This document shows positions 33,130 to 45,002 of a stretch of 64,000 bases of DNA, piece after piece (positions within the stretch are counted from its first letter, which is position 1; every line of letters starts with the position of its first letter). The DNA comes from Cephalotus follicularis. Lineage: Eukaryota > Streptophyta > Magnoliopsida > Oxalidales > Cephalotaceae. Both the position numbers and the translations under genes were made by a program. Below the pieces are notes generated by a model. It worked only from the letters and a program-made list of their open reading frames with translations, had not been told where the DNA came from and ran no database searches. The stretch is taken from NCBI GenBank assembly GCA_001972305.1, contig BDDD01000355.1, positions 186,001 through 250,000 of the forward strand, in the 5' to 3' direction.

Positions 33130-34756
33130 ATGCTCTCTCACTTTCATGGGTTACCCAATAAGGATGCATACCGCTTCATTCATGAGTTTGAGGAGGTTTG
33201 CGCCTTTATGAAACTCCAGTAACTCTCGGATGATGCGATCAAATTATGATTTATCAATTTTTCTCTCAAAGATGGAGCTAAGAAGTGGCTCTATAGCTTG
33301 CCCACTGATTCCATCTCTACATTGGATCAGTTCACAGTGTCGTTCTTGAAGAAATTCTTTGTTCTCCATAAAACCAATAAGCTTAGGAACGATATTCTCC
33401 AGTTTCGCCAGAGACCCAATGAATCATTCTCTAGGTGTATGGAACGATTCAAAGACCACATCTGAGAGTATTCTCATCATGGTTTAAACACTTGGAATTT
33501 ATGCCAAATCATCTATGAAGGCATCGACTACCAGACCAAGCAATTGGTCGAGTCAATGTGTTCTGATGGGTTCACCTCGTACAGCAATGAAAACGAGGCT
33601 TGAAATTTCCTGCTAGATTTGGGTGAGCGAACTAGGGACTGGGAGTCCACTCAAGTAACGGAGAAAGCTCTGCCGAGTAAGGGGTACGTTATAGGGGGAC
33701 AGTGGCCAAGGAGACACAGTTAGACAACCTCATCAAGCGGTTGGAATCGATAGTTAGGGGACCTCAGCAAGTGAGTCACATAAATCAGAGCACCCCCATG
33801 TGTTCTTGGTATGCATCACTAAGCCATGTTATGGAAGAATGCTCAAACTACTCTGAGAATCTTTATCCTCCAGAGAATGTGTCCGCTATGAATCAATACA
33901 ACCCGTATAGTAACACTTACAATCCGGGTTGGAGAAATCATCTAAACTTCTCTTGGAGTTAAGGGCATAACCCCAGAGGACCCTCGAACTTCTCTGGGAA
34001 AACTTCCAACTTCTCTGGCCAGTCTGCATCATAGTAGACCTCACAAAGATTTCCTCAGTTTTCCAATAACGTTAGACCTCCCTTCCCGAAAAACCAATTT
34101 CAATATCCACAATCCCCCAAAATGCTGAATCAACCACTAGATGCCTCTAGGATTTATTCTCTGGAAAAGAATATAGAGCTTCTCATGAGCACTGTTTTGA
34201 CTAGTTAACATAACATGGAGAAGCAAATCTCTCAGCTAGCATCTGCTCTGTATGAGCAGGAGAAGGGGAAGATGCCTAGCCAACTCGAACTAAATCCTAG
34301 GACTGCTCTGACTTCTAATCCGCACGGCTCCTCTACCTCCTCTGGGCCATCACAACAAATCAATTCTATCTATGCCATGAGGAGTGGAAGTGAGTACCAA
34401 TGTGGATAGAAAATTTGAGCGAGCAGTTGAGGGATTCCTCTTCTCATAGAGGCGATTTAAATGAGCATTTGGTTGACTCCTCTACGCAACTAGAAAATTT
34501 AAATCTACATGAGGAATCTAGGGAAGAACAAGAGGAAGAGAAAAAGGAAAAATTGGAAGAAATACCCGAATGCATATATGCTCCAAAAATTCCTTTCCCA
34601 AAGAGATTGCAAAATAAGAAAGCCCCAGCGAGGGACAAGATCATAGAAATGTTTAAACAAGTCCAGATATATCTTCCATTGTTGGATGCAATTGCTCAGG
34701 TTCCCTCTTATGCAAAAGTCCTAAAAGAATTATGCACTCAAAAGAGGATCCTTTAG
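33130..34756 (+). pseudogene. Gag of Athila-like element F
   Basis: From the ATG at 33130 the frame reads the capsid core, with HFHGLPNKDAYRFIHEFEEV, INFSLKDGAKKWLYSL, FLKKFFVLHKTNKLRNDI and RQRPNESFSRCMERFKDH. There are stops near 33220, 33247 and 33464, and a frameshift near 33690. The next frame (33702-33962) has a Cys/His motif, CSWYASLSHVMEEC, and NPYSNTYNPGWRNH, both typical of Athila Gag. The later part (34215-34756) includes a glutamate/lysine-rich stretch and EIPECIYAPKIPFPKRLQ leading to protease. Particle protein; inactive. Confidence 0.85.
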
Positions 34757-34850
34757 ACTCTGAAAAAGGCTTTCTTGGTAGCCAATATCAGTGCTATTCT
34801 TTCCCAACCATGGTAACAAAGTATAAAGATCCTGGCTGCCCGACAATCTC

Positions 34851-35675
34851 TTGTGTCATCGACATACCAAAATTGAACATGCTTTGCTCGACTTAGGAGC
34901 AAGTGTGAATTTGTTACCATTGTCAGTTTATGAGAAGCTTGGTTTAGGAGAGTTACACCCGACTAGTATGATTTTGCAACTAGCGGATAGGTCTGTGAAA
35001 GTTCCAAGAGGAAAAATTGAGGATGTTTTAATTAAGATCGGTGAGTTTTTCTTTCCTGTCGAGTTTGTCATTTTAGATACTCAGCAAGTGAATAATATCA
35101 ACGATCAAATCTCATTTATCCCTGGTAGACCATTTTTGGCGACTAGTAATGCTCTGATCAATTGTCAAAATGGTCTGATGAAGTTGAGTTTTGGAAATAC
35201 GTCAATGGACTTTAACATCTTCCATTTGGGAAAGCATTCAGCTGACTTTGATGAAGTGAACGTAATCCATTCAATTCCTAACCACATTGATACGGTCTTT
35301 GACATTGATTTTGATGGGAATTTCAGTGACTGTATGTGAGAATTAGAGGATGTAGAAGGAGGATATTTCTTTGATGTGCTTAGTATGTGACCATTAGAAC
35401 CAGTGGGCCCCTTGTCCACATCTCTACCCAAACCATCAATAGAAGAGCCTCCAAAACTTGAATTAAAGGAATTGCCTTCTACTATGAAATATTCATTCTT
35501 AGGTGAAAACCAAACTCTTCATGTTATTCTATCGTCATATCTTACTCCACTCCAAGAAGAGGAGGATATTCATCTACTCAAAGAAAATAAAGAGGCAATT
35601 GGTTGGACTATGGCTGACATCAACGGAATCAGCCCTTTTATTTACGAGCATCATATAAATCTCATAGATGGATCT
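34851..35675 (+). pseudogene. Protease region of Athila-like element F
   Basis: The frame 34851-35339 contains HALLDLGASVNLLPLSVY, the Athila retropepsin active site (DLGAS where many families have DSGAS), and later FIPGRPFLATSNALIN. The second frame, 35403 onward, has the pre-RT linker with LKYSFLGE-like text and AIGWTMADINGISPFI. It stops at the target site of element G (35671-35675). The reading resumes after that element at 53405. Confidence 0.88.
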
Positions 35676-36925
35676 TGTAACACCCCCGGACGACGAGAGT
35701 CGTCACGGGTCATAATACAGAACCTATCATAACATATCTAAACATAAACATAACATATCAGCCAAAAACGTGGCGGTCATAGCATAACTGAAAACTTAAA
35801 AACTTAACAATTTCTGAAAACTTATTCCAGTTCAAAACTAAAACATATGTATCTTATTGTTCATGACCACTTAAACAGAAAACATAACGGGATCACACTC
35901 CTAGGGATCCAAAATATAAGGTGGTCATCTCTCGTTCACACATCCCCCCGCTGCTCCGGATAACCTGCTGCATGGAAAACAAAAACGCGGCTGAGCAAAC
36001 CTCAGTACGGATAAGGAAAGAAAAAGCAGTAAACGCTAAGTTTAAAAGCAGTAAGATTTCAATAAAATTCATAACAGAAATCTTAAGCAATTAAAAACAA
36101 TTAAACATTCGTAAAGTCACATTTGTACTTTCATAAAATCTATATAACTTTTGAAACATTTCAAAACATCATATCACGATTCATAAGTCATACTGAGCTA
36201 CATACATATCACATAACATATATTTGGCAAGGGAGGCGCTAATTCCACATGCCCACTAGAATTGAAGTGTACGGCACTGCACAAGTCAATTCTCACGTAT
36301 CACATATCATATACTAGAATCGATTCATACTCCTCAATCACATAGCGGATCCATAAATCCACCTCATGGGATTTATTCATAACACTCAGAGACGTCGTAG
36401 ACTAATCACACTGCTACGGAAATGTCATGTCCCCGTGTCAGGCCTACGACATGCCTATGGTACGCCCCATAGGTGGGTACAATACTCAGTATTCAATCAT
36501 TTAGAAAACATCGATTTATCAAAATTAATTTAAAACACATAAATATGCTTCCACAAAACATATTTGAAAGTCGTTCACAACGATATCATAACGTACATTT
36601 CATAGTCAAAACATCAACTCATTTATTTTTCGTAATAAAGAGATGATCATTTCGTAACATATCATAACGTATCGTAGCATAAAAATAAAGTCAGGAATAT
36701 TTAAATTCATAAAATGTCAAAAACCAACTTTATTTCTAAAACATATCATAAAACATAACCAAGTCTATAAAACGAGAACATAGAATAAAACTGATTTTAG
36801 TTCGATAATCAGATAGCCAAGGAACGGTAGAAATTCGTACCTTTTTGCGTTCACAAAACTCTTACGAAAAGATTGTTCACTCAACTCCCTTTGAAGCACA
36901 GCAATCTAAAAGCCACCCAAAACCA

Positions 36926-36933
36926 TTCATATA
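36926..36933 (-). promoter_or_regulatory. TATA-like box in LTR of element G
   Basis: TATATGAA on the minus strand, 125 bp after the word array in the direction of transcription. Solo LTR H has the same octamer at the same distance from its array (54920-54927). Confidence 0.45.
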
Positions 36934-37057
36934 AGGGTCTAAGAAACATTAAAGACATTAAATAGACTTATTACAGTGTTTAGAAAAGACCCGAATTGAT
37001 TTGGAGAACAAATGGAGCAAAACAGTTCAAAACAGAAATTTTTCTGGGCAAAACAAC

Positions 37058-37260
37058 CGACTGTTACAGAGCACCAGCCTACTGGGAAAGCTTGGCAGTC
37101 GACTAGTCACAATGGCCAGTCGACTACTCAAACCAGAATGCAGGCAGTCGACTGTCACTTAGATCCAGTCGACTACACAACCCAAGACAGTTGACTGTGT
37201 TCATATGGCAGTCGACTGTTCATCCAATCCAGCCGACTGTCCACAAGAACAGCCGACTAT
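37058..37260. repeat. Array of about 10 CAGTCGACTG words, 3' LTR of element G
   Basis: Ten copies in 200 bp: CAGTCGACTAG (37096), CAGTCGACTAC (37117), GCAGTCGACTGT (37144), CCAGTCGACTAC (37166), CAGTTGACTGTG (37188), GCAGTCGACTGTT (37209), CAGCCGACTGTC (37230), and others at 37058, 37074 and 37249. CAGTCGACTG is a perfect palindrome. Spacing is 16-27 bp. Confidence 0.93.
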
Positions 37261-38372
37261 TCTGGACGACAGAACAACAAAAACTTGATAATTTCATACA
37301 GAAGCTGGTTCAAATGATTGCCACATTAAACCAGGAACACAAGGGCATAAACATATGACATTATATGACATTTAGATGATACATAAACACATAATTGACA
37401 GGGAAAAAGATGGACGGTGGCTTAACTTCCAAGGAAAACAATAACTCTCTAAGCATATGCCCATGTTCAAGTCTAATTTCTGTCCTTTATCACTTAACAT
37501 ATATTTAAAACCAGATTATGACATGTCTAGGTGTATAAAACATGCTGACATGCTTAGGAATACAATGACAAAACATATAGGCAGGAATCAAAACCAAAGG
37601 ACACTAAGAGCACAAAACCGAAATACAAGGTAAAAGAAACCATGACATTAAGGTTACCAACCTGCAGTGATCATCAAGAACACGGGAAACAGTAGAAGGA
37701 CACCACACTTCACTTGTCAAACGGCTGTACAAAAAGGAGGGCAAGAGAACAAAACAAAGAGTACATAACATGCTTAACAAACCAAAGGGATTCTTAAAGA
37801 CAAAGGAAGATTAAGATTACCTCTGTAACGATTTCACAAGGATCAACAAACTCCAATAATGCAGAAATTTGGCAGTGGCTTTGCAGAAAAGAGAGGCAAC
37901 ATATAAAATGACAATATCTCTCACCAAAAGGGAAAAGAGGAGACAAAATATTCTCACATATGGAAGAAGAGAGGATTTTCAGACAACTAGAAAGGAAAGA
38001 AAGATTGTTACCATGTGAATTGATTAGGGGAGGAGTGAGTTCGGGAGAAAGAGAGGGAAGAATAGGAAAGAAAGAAAGAAAAAGGAAAGAAAAGAAAAAG
38101 AAAAAGAAAAATAAATAAAATAAAATGAAATAAAAGGATTTTAAAATAAAAGGAATTGTTTTAATAAAATAAAATTTTGATTAAATAAAATAAAAACTCA
38201 AACCCAACATTGCATTATCACATCCAAAAATTTAGGCTGATATCAGACAACCCAAATCACATAGGCCCAAAACATAGGGCAACCAGACTTTAAGATTAAC
38301 AAAATTAAAAAGCCCGAAAATAAACACATAAAAAGTCTGTAAAACACATTTACAAACAGACAGGGTATTACA

Positions 38373-38400
38373 CCCCCCCCCTAAAAATAAGATTTCGTCC
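38373..38400 (-). other. Polypurine tract of element G
   Basis: On the minus strand a TTTTTAGGGGGGGGG run lies directly against the LTR end. This is the expected place and composition for the plus-strand primer. Confidence 0.75.
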
Positions 38401-38424
38401 CGAAATCACAAACATAAACATACC

Positions 38425-39240
38425 TCAAGCAAACAAGTGCAAATATCGCTCCCGAATATGCTCCTCAAGCTCCAAAGTGGCCTCACGTTCGGGATGATTC
38501 TTCCACAGCACTTTTACAAAACAAACGGTCTTGCTACGTGTCACCCGTTCCTGTCGATCCAGAATAGCCTCGGCTTCCTCGTCACAAGATAGGTCCTCCC
38601 GAATACTGTCCAACGGATAGTGAACCACATGCAGGGGATGATACTGATAACCCCTCAACAAAGACACGTGGAACACATTATGGACGTGTGCTAACTGCGG
38701 AGGCAAAGCTAACCGATAAGCAACCGCGCCTATCTTCTCCAGAACTTCGAAAGGCCCGATAAACCGCGGACTCAACTTTCCTTTTAGCCCAAAATGTTGG
38801 ACTCCTTTCCAAGGTGAAATTTTCAAGAACACATGTTCCCCTACCTTGAACTCCAAATCCCTACGATGTCTGTCCGCGTAACTCTTCTGTCGAGATTGAG
38901 CTGCCTTCAATCTCTCCCTTGCTATTGCCACTTTCTCCGTGGTGATCTGTACTAGCTCAGGTCTCTCGATAACTCGCTTTCCAACCTCATCCCAACATGT
39001 CGGAACTCGACACTTCCTCCCCTAAAGAGCTTCAAACGGAGCCATACCGATACTAGCATGCCAACTGTTATTGTAGGCAAACTCCACCAAGCTCAAATAC
39101 TCATCCCAGCTCCCAGTCCATTCCAACGCACACGACCTCAACATATCCTCTAAGGTTTGGATGGTTCTCTCAGTCTGCCCATCTGTCTGTGGATGGAAAG
39201 CTGTACTGTAACTGAGCCTAGTACCCCAAGCCTTCCGTTT
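38425..39240 (-). pseudogene. Integrase C-terminal half with chromodomain-like end, element G
   Basis: The minus strand from about 39238 reads [27 protein letters not shown] (containing the catalytic Glu region), [22 protein letters not shown], a stop at 39022-39024, then DEVGKR. From 38931 an open frame continues with RQKSYADRHRRDLEFKVGEHV and FIGPFEVLEKIGAVAYRLALP, and a tail with VCFVKVLWKNHPEREATLE. Length and order are normal for Tekay integrase up to the point where the Copia begins. The part between the zinc finger and KAWGTRL (about 150 residues) is missing. Confidence 0.9.
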
Positions 39241-39887
39241 TGAATGACATCGACGTCTTTATGTCAGCAGAGACAAAAATCAAAGATTGCAACTACACAA
39301 TTTAAATCAAAAGCTTCCATGATTTATGCAACGGCTACAAATCTTTTATGCCTATAAAAGGAAGACTGAAACCTCAGAAGAAAAACAAGAATTCAGAATT
39401 ATTCACATCAATCACACAACATCAAGAGATTTCATATTCAAAGCATTCTAGTGTGCAAAAAGCTAAAGTGCTCAATAGTGTTCTAACAAGCTTCTAAGCT
39501 TTATTCTTTGAGATTATGTGAGTGTTTCATATTGTGAGCTGTATTTTTCATATCAACCTATTTGAGAGGTTATCTTGTAAACACTTTCACATTTTACTTG
39601 TAAAAGAGGAGAATCCTCTAAGGTCTTGAGGTCAAGGTCTTGTGATTGAGGTCAATCACGAAGTTGTAAGGTGTAACGAATTGCTGCCTTAATCAATTCG
39701 AGATAGTGGAAACTCAAGGAGCTCTCTTGGGAAAAGTGGACGTATGCAAGAGTTAGCCGAACCACTCTAAATTCGGAGAAGTTTTTCTTTCCTTGACTCC
39801 TTATATTTAAAGTTTTTAAATTTCCGTTATTTACTTCAATATTCAATTCACCCCCCCTCTTGTATATTGCAAGAGTGTTTTATTTCA
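39241..39887 (+). repeat. 3' part of 5' LTR, Copia element B2
   Basis: It begins inside the LTR at one last GACATCGACGTC word (39246-39261), followed by TTATGTCAGCAGAGAC as in element A (near 2142). It runs to TTTATTTCA before the PBS. The first part of the LTR is lost at the junction with the element G integrase. Confidence 0.85.
39353..39360 (+). promoter_or_regulatory. TATA box in Copia B2 LTR
   Basis: TATAAAAG lies 92 bp downstream of the dyad word at 39246-39261, a normal spacing for an upstream binding site. It is followed after about 30 bp by plausible transcription-start sequence. Confidence 0.6.
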
Positions 39888-39889
39888 AT

Positions 39890-39901
39890 TGGTATCAGAG
39901 C
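39890..39901 (+). other. Primer binding site of Copia B2
   Basis: TGGTATCAGAGC, the initiator tRNA-Met complement, follows the LTR end (CA at 39886-39887) after two bases. It is intact. Confidence 0.92.
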
Positions 39902-39920
39902 GGTTAATCTTATTTCTTAA

Positions 39921-40584
39921 TTGTTAGAGATTACAAAGATCCTTATGGAATTGAATATGTCAAACAAGGAAAGCATGTCCATCTCAAAGCCTCCATTTTT
40001 CGATGGAAACAACTATAGTCATTGGAAAGCAAAGATGACTATATTTATTCAAGCTCTTGACTTCAACCTATGGGACATCATCATTGACGGCCCAGAACTT
40101 CCTCACATCATCTCGCAAGAAGGTATCAAAACCCTCAAACCGAGAAGCTCATACACGGATGATGATCGAAAGAAGGTACAATTGAATGCCAAAGCTAAAC
40201 ACGTTATTATATGTGCTTTAAATTCAAATGAATTCAATAGAGTATCATCTTGTGCTACCGCAAAAGAGATGTGGGATAGATTAGAGGTTACCTATGAAGG
40301 TACCAACCAAGTCAAGGATGCAAAAATAAATATGCTTGTAAGAGAATACGAAATGTTCTCTATGAAGGAAAATGAAAACATTTCCGGTATGTTTGTTAGA
40401 TTTACAAATATCATTAATTCCTTACAATCTTTGAATAAATGCTACACTAATAGTGAGATGGTAAGAAAGATACTTAGGTGTCTACCAAAAAGTTGGATGC
40501 CTAAAGTTACGGCTATAGAGGAAGCTAAAGACCTCAACACCTTGGCGCTTGAAGAACTTCTTGGATCACTCATGACACATGAAA
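39921..40584 (+). pseudogene. Copia B2 gag, N-terminal part
   Basis: The frame opens 20 nt after the PBS. It holds the DUF4219/UBN2-type Copia Gag domain, with SKPPFFDGNNYSHWKAKM, NEFNRVSSCATAKEMWDRLE, MLVREYEMFSMKENENISGM and CLPKSWMPKVTAIEEAKDL. It is open to the solo LTR, whose target duplication TGAAA covers 40580-40584. The same frame resumes at 43461 in the C-terminal part. This gag has no stop of its own, so the solo LTR insertion is what breaks it. Confidence 0.92.
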
Positions 40585-42894
40585 TGTAAGAGCCCTAAAT
40601 ATTATAAAATATATTTATTGGGCCTTGTAATTATTTTCCTACTTTTTGGGCTGGACCCGAATTTATGACGTATTTATTTGGACCTGAATGGGATATAAAT
40701 TGTGATCTCAGGCTTAAGGGTTATTTTTATTGGGCCAAGATTAATATTGTACAAGGTATTGGACTTAAACTTTAAGAAGAAAAGACCATTTGAAGAAGGC
40801 AGCCCAAAGCCCAAAGAATAGCCTGCATCCCTTTGAAATTCCTTGAAAATTCTAGAGTCTTCGGCTAGTAAGTATAAAAGGAGAAAAGTGGTCATAAAAT
40901 ATGCTTTGGCATTTTTCACATACACTGATTCTAGAAAAGTCGGGAGAAGTGAGAAAGTGGGAGTTGGGACCAGCTGTTGGCAGAAAGGGAGAAAGAAGAC
41001 AAGAGGAAGGTCCCTGCTGCAATCTTTAAATACCCACTTTATGGCAGTAAAGGAAATAGAGCAAGAGTAATGGAAGGAGACTACCTGAATGTGTGATAGT
41101 CCTTGGCAAGGAAGGAAGTCCAGAAATTGAGGAGCAAGTAGACCATCTCCGTTTCCAACCACCTCCAGGTAGGTTGCTCCATATTCGAGTGCCTACCAGC
41201 ATATGTGTGTATAGGTGCTTGTTTTGTGTGTTTGTGTATTTCTTCTCGGCTTGTGTAATTGTATGTTGTTATACTTGCTTGATTGTGTGTGACGTGCTGC
41301 TGGCTGTTGTTAGTATAGAATTGAATCTAAGGTCGCTGGGCTTTGTTTTACCATGAGCATAATTAAGTACGTTAATATATATAATACCTGTACATTGTTG
41401 CACGCCTTGGCAACTTCGTCCCTGTTCTTGGCGTTGCGACACATGAGCATAGTTCACAGAGGTTCCATAGTAGAACTCAAGCTCCTCTGTCCGTGCATCC
41501 TAGCACGGCTACTGTCGAGCTCCTAGCCGACAAAGCGCCAGACTCCTCCACCCCACCTGAACCCCACTGCCAACGCTAGAGACAACGTGCCGAGAAGCTA
41601 AGGGTGATCTTCAGAGGAGCCAGCACCAATGCCATGGTTTAATGCCTGAGCATCTAAGCCTGAGGTGCCCTGTATCAGAGGAGCCATCCATGGCCCCTTC
41701 CACTGTGAGCCTGGGCTCCAGAGGTACAAGATTCTGGGTGACCATGGCTTGAGGAGACAAGCGCCCGAGGAGTCACTGTGACTCTCCTCTGTCGTGTATG
41801 GGCAGTAGCCCCTCCTCCATCATGCGCGCCTGAGCTTCCCCTGTTAAATACAACGGTGACTGACCAGAGGTGCTAGAGAAGTAACGCCAGATGTGTTGGG
41901 CCGAGGAACCAAGCTCTACCATGCTCGAGCTCCACCATGGCCGAGCAGCCAGGCTAAGCTCCACTGACCATGCTCGCCAAGCATGCGTCCATAGCATGTC
42001 GTGCAGGACGTGAGCTCCTCTACCCCACCCGTGATGACATGCAGAGATGCCCATTTCTTCCCTGCCATGGCGCCAATGGGGGTAGTGCAGAGCTCACATG
42101 TTCGAGGTGTCATTGCTGCCATGCCCGAGATGTCCAATGCATAGCTTACATGTCTGAGATGCCATTGCTGCAGCGCCCGAGCTTACTGATTCAGGCGCCA
42201 TCCTCGGCCATGGCTCCTCATTGGATCTTGCATGCGTCCTGTGCATGCTAGAAGTGATGAGGAGTCGCGCTACAAGTGCTGGGGTGAGGCGCGATGTTGA
42301 GACGCCGAGGTGCCACGGTAGCGGTCATGGTGCAGTACTATTGTTTTAAGGCCATACATGTCTGGGCACGTTCCTCTGTTAAGCAAACTTACGCTAGGTA
42401 TGTATGAAGAAGAAGGCAAGTATACATTTTGGTAATATACACGTCCTCAGGAAGATGTTTAAAGGGCAAATGGTCACCCTGCATGCGTGCATGCATGCGT
42501 TTTAAGGAATGAAAGATGATATCATCCTTACGCCATGCACACGTAGGGCTTTGTGTAGGAAGCGCCAGGCACAGTGTATTCTAGTTGGACTTAAGGAATG
42601 GATTATTAAATGTTAAAGAAGAGGAATTGGATTTGTAAAGGAAGTTAAGGATGATCCCTGGCAGCGAGCCCAACTGGGGAGAATTCCGTCGAGCAGGTGA
42701 ACCCAATGGGTGAATACCGTGAGGCAGGTGATCCTCGGGCAAATCCACTAATGGTGAACCTAAAGGTGAATTCCGTCAGAACTGGTGATCCAAAGGGTGA
42801 ACCGTCAGGGCAGGTGAGCAAAGGGAGAATTCCGCTCGGCAGGTGAACCCAGAGGAGAATTCTGCGGGCAGGTGAGCCTAAAGGTGAACCACAT

Positions 42895-42926
<32 letters not shown>

Positions 42927-43460
42927 TGACCAGACCATAGGATGACCGGACTAGACTCCTCTGTGCTATGATTTTTATGTATGATTCGAGTAGAGTAGTC
43001 TGAGGATAAAAGCATGATGATGATTATGTCTGGATTGTGATTTGCATATTTATTATTTTCTTCTCTGCTTGTATTATTTGCTCATCTGGTATGTGCCCGT
43101 ATATGGGGTGACCTACACAACCCTCGGGTTGCTGACCCATTCTTTTGAATGGGCTAGGTACAGGTACAGGTAGTGGAGGCACGTCGCAGCAGCGCTAAAG
43201 GCAAGAATTATTGAGTAAGCTCCTCCTCGACAGTACATTTTCATAGACAAGTTGCAGAAAATAAATTATGTATTTATTCTGGTTCACAGTAGTATGTAAT
43301 TTGTATGATTCGAACTGGGTCTGTAATCCACACATTAAATAAGAGATTTTTATTTTGATTTAATTTATAAGTTTTAAATTTTATGTTTATTTATGATGAT
43401 GATTATACAGATTGCCACGTGTCGAGTCGTGGGGCCCATCCCACGGTTCGGGGCGTGACA
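40585..43460 (+). mobile_element. Solo LTR E inside the Copia B2 gag, TSD TGAAA
   Basis: This 2876-bp block starts TGTAAGAGCCCTAAAT and ends GGGGCGTGACA. It is flanked by perfect TGAAA copies at 40580-40584 and 43461-43465. It has no coding motifs. It belongs to a family different from the TGTAACACCC LTRs. It carries CATGCTCGAGCTCC and CCATGGCCGAGC-type words (41900-42180) and a tandem repeat at 42655-42895. Confidence 0.93.
42655..42895. repeat. Tandem repeats with GGTGAATTCCG...CAGGTGA units
   Basis: About six units of 30-45 bp: GAATTCCGTCGAGCAGGTGAA (42681), GAATACCGTGAGGCAGGTGA (42713), GTGAATTCCGTCAGAACTGG (42767), GAACCGTCAGGGCAGGTGAG (42799), GAGAATTCCGCTCGGCAGGTG (42827) and GAGAATTCTGCGGGCAGGTG (42858). 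They are diverged from one another. A CA/TA microsatellite follows at 42893-42926. Confidence 0.85.
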
Positions 43461-44448
43461 TGAAATGACCATAAAAAATCATGAGGATGATGAAGAACAA
43501 GATAAAAAGAAGAAGAAAGTCATTGCACTCAAGTCCTCTACACCGGACTCAAGTGAAGAAGATAGTGACGATGAAATGGCTTTAATCACAAGAAGATTCA
43601 AGAAGTATCTAGCAAAGAAAAAGTTTGGGAACAAACATTTCAAGAAGTCATTCCCACCAAAATCCGAAACAAAGAAGGAAGAAATAGTGTGCTTCGATTG
43701 TAATAAACTCGGACATTACAAGAGTGAATGCCCAAGATTGAAGAAAGCAAAAGACACTATCAAAAAGAAGAAAGCGATGCTCACTACTTGGTCGGATAGT
43801 GATGAATCAAGTTCCAAAGAAGAGGAAGACCAAGAAGTAGCACAAATAGCATTGATGGCAATCAACGATAGTGATCAAGATGAAGATGAAGATGAAGATG
43901 AGAATGAGGTAAGTGAACTCCTTGAACTTCTTGAGAAATTTAGCTTAGAAAACTCTTCTCTTAAAAAGACCATTAAATCTATTAATAGAGAAAATGTTAG
44001 TCTAAAACATGATTTAGAATGTTTATCTAGTAAGTCCTTAGATGATAAGATCACTTCCTTAGAAAAAGAAAATGAGACTTTAAAAGTTGAAATTGATGCT
44101 CTTAAGAAGACTTTTTCAAAATTTTCAAATAGTAGTGAAAAACTTGATAAACTCTTAGGTCTTCAAAGATGTGTCTTTAACAAGGCTGGCCTAGGTTATG
44201 ATGAGATGAACAATGTTAAACATTTTCAAAAATATCTTGAAAAGAAGGATAATCAAAAGATCTCATCTAGCATGACTTGTAATTATTGCAATAGACATGG
44301 CCACACTACACACACTTGCTATCGCAAGAAAAATGACATGCACAAAAGAAATTTGTTGTTGAAAAATAAAATGTTGAAATTAAGAACTATATGGGTTCCT
44401 AAAGGAACATTTGTTACTAACCCCCCCATGTTGAGATGTACTTCATAA
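43461..44448 (+). pseudogene. Copia B2 gag, C-terminal part
   Basis: It reads on from the N-terminal part after the solo LTR. A K/E/D-rich linker leads to zinc knuckle one (CFDCNKLGHYKSEC), a long acidic and coiled-coil stretch, GLQRCVFNKAGLGY, zinc knuckle two (CNYCNRHGHTTHTC) and the closing IWVPKGTFVTNPP. The stop is at 44446-44448. It parallels element A (4-981) part for part without that copy's internal stop. No protease motif (DSGCSRH type) follows. Confidence 0.92.
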
Positions 44449-44966
44449 AAGTTTTTATTGAGATGTTAAGAACAGTGTATTAACTGAATACGAGTTCTCT
44501 AACACAAACTCAGGAAAATGTACGTTATGTAATCTTTATCTTTACAGAAACAATGGATATCTCGGCCAAGGTTGTTAAACAGGAAAACATAACAGAGGTT
44601 TCCAATGCAAAGGAGGCAGAAATCCAAAGGTTCAATATTTATCCGCAAACAATGGGCAGTATACGAACCTTGTAGGTGATAGCTCCATGGTTGCTAAAGA
44701 GAAACCACTGTGGATGTTTTGTTCTTTTAAATACAACTTCGGAAACCATGGGTTCAACGAAACCCAGGNNNNNNNNNNNNNNNNNNNNNNNNNGATCTTA
44801 TGTTCATTTATCACTTCTACCCTATTCTGAGCAATTTCAAAATTTTTTCTCTCTGATTTTTTCTTTCAAAAATCATTCTACTATTTCGAAAAACATCTTC
44901 TAAACCCGTTTTCAACATCAAAAACTCTTTGCGTCTCCTCCAATCCGCCTGTTTTTATCACTCTTT
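44449..44966. other. Unassigned stretch with assembly gap
   Basis: After gag the text is unlike Copia pol on either strand. The short frame starting near 44552 (MDISAKVVKQENITEVSNAK) is not recognised and ends after about 40 codons. Ns fill 44769-44793 and their true length is unknown. From 44794 the sequence leads into the next frame. Pol could have been lost here or may lie in the gap. Confidence 0.5.
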
Positions 44967-45002
44967 GTGTCTGTCTCTTGTGCACACCAACTGTTTGTAA
45001 AA

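Larger units (their letters stand above)
35676..38372 (-). repeat. 3' LTR of element G
   Basis: It starts TGTAACACCCCCGGACG and ends CAGGGTATTACA. It has the same length as its partner. It contains the CAGTCGACTG word array (37058-37260) and an A/G-rich tract near 38035-38130. On the minus strand a TATATGAA box (36926-36933) lies about 125 bp downstream of the array. Confidence 0.92.

Noticed and set aside
40674..41162. 162-codon minus-strand frame
   Set aside because: It lies inside solo LTR E and has no motif; open by chance.
44552..44670. Short frame MDISAKVVKQENITEV as a captured host exon
   Set aside because: About 40 codons only, no recognised family and next to the N gap. It is kept only as part of the unassigned stretch.
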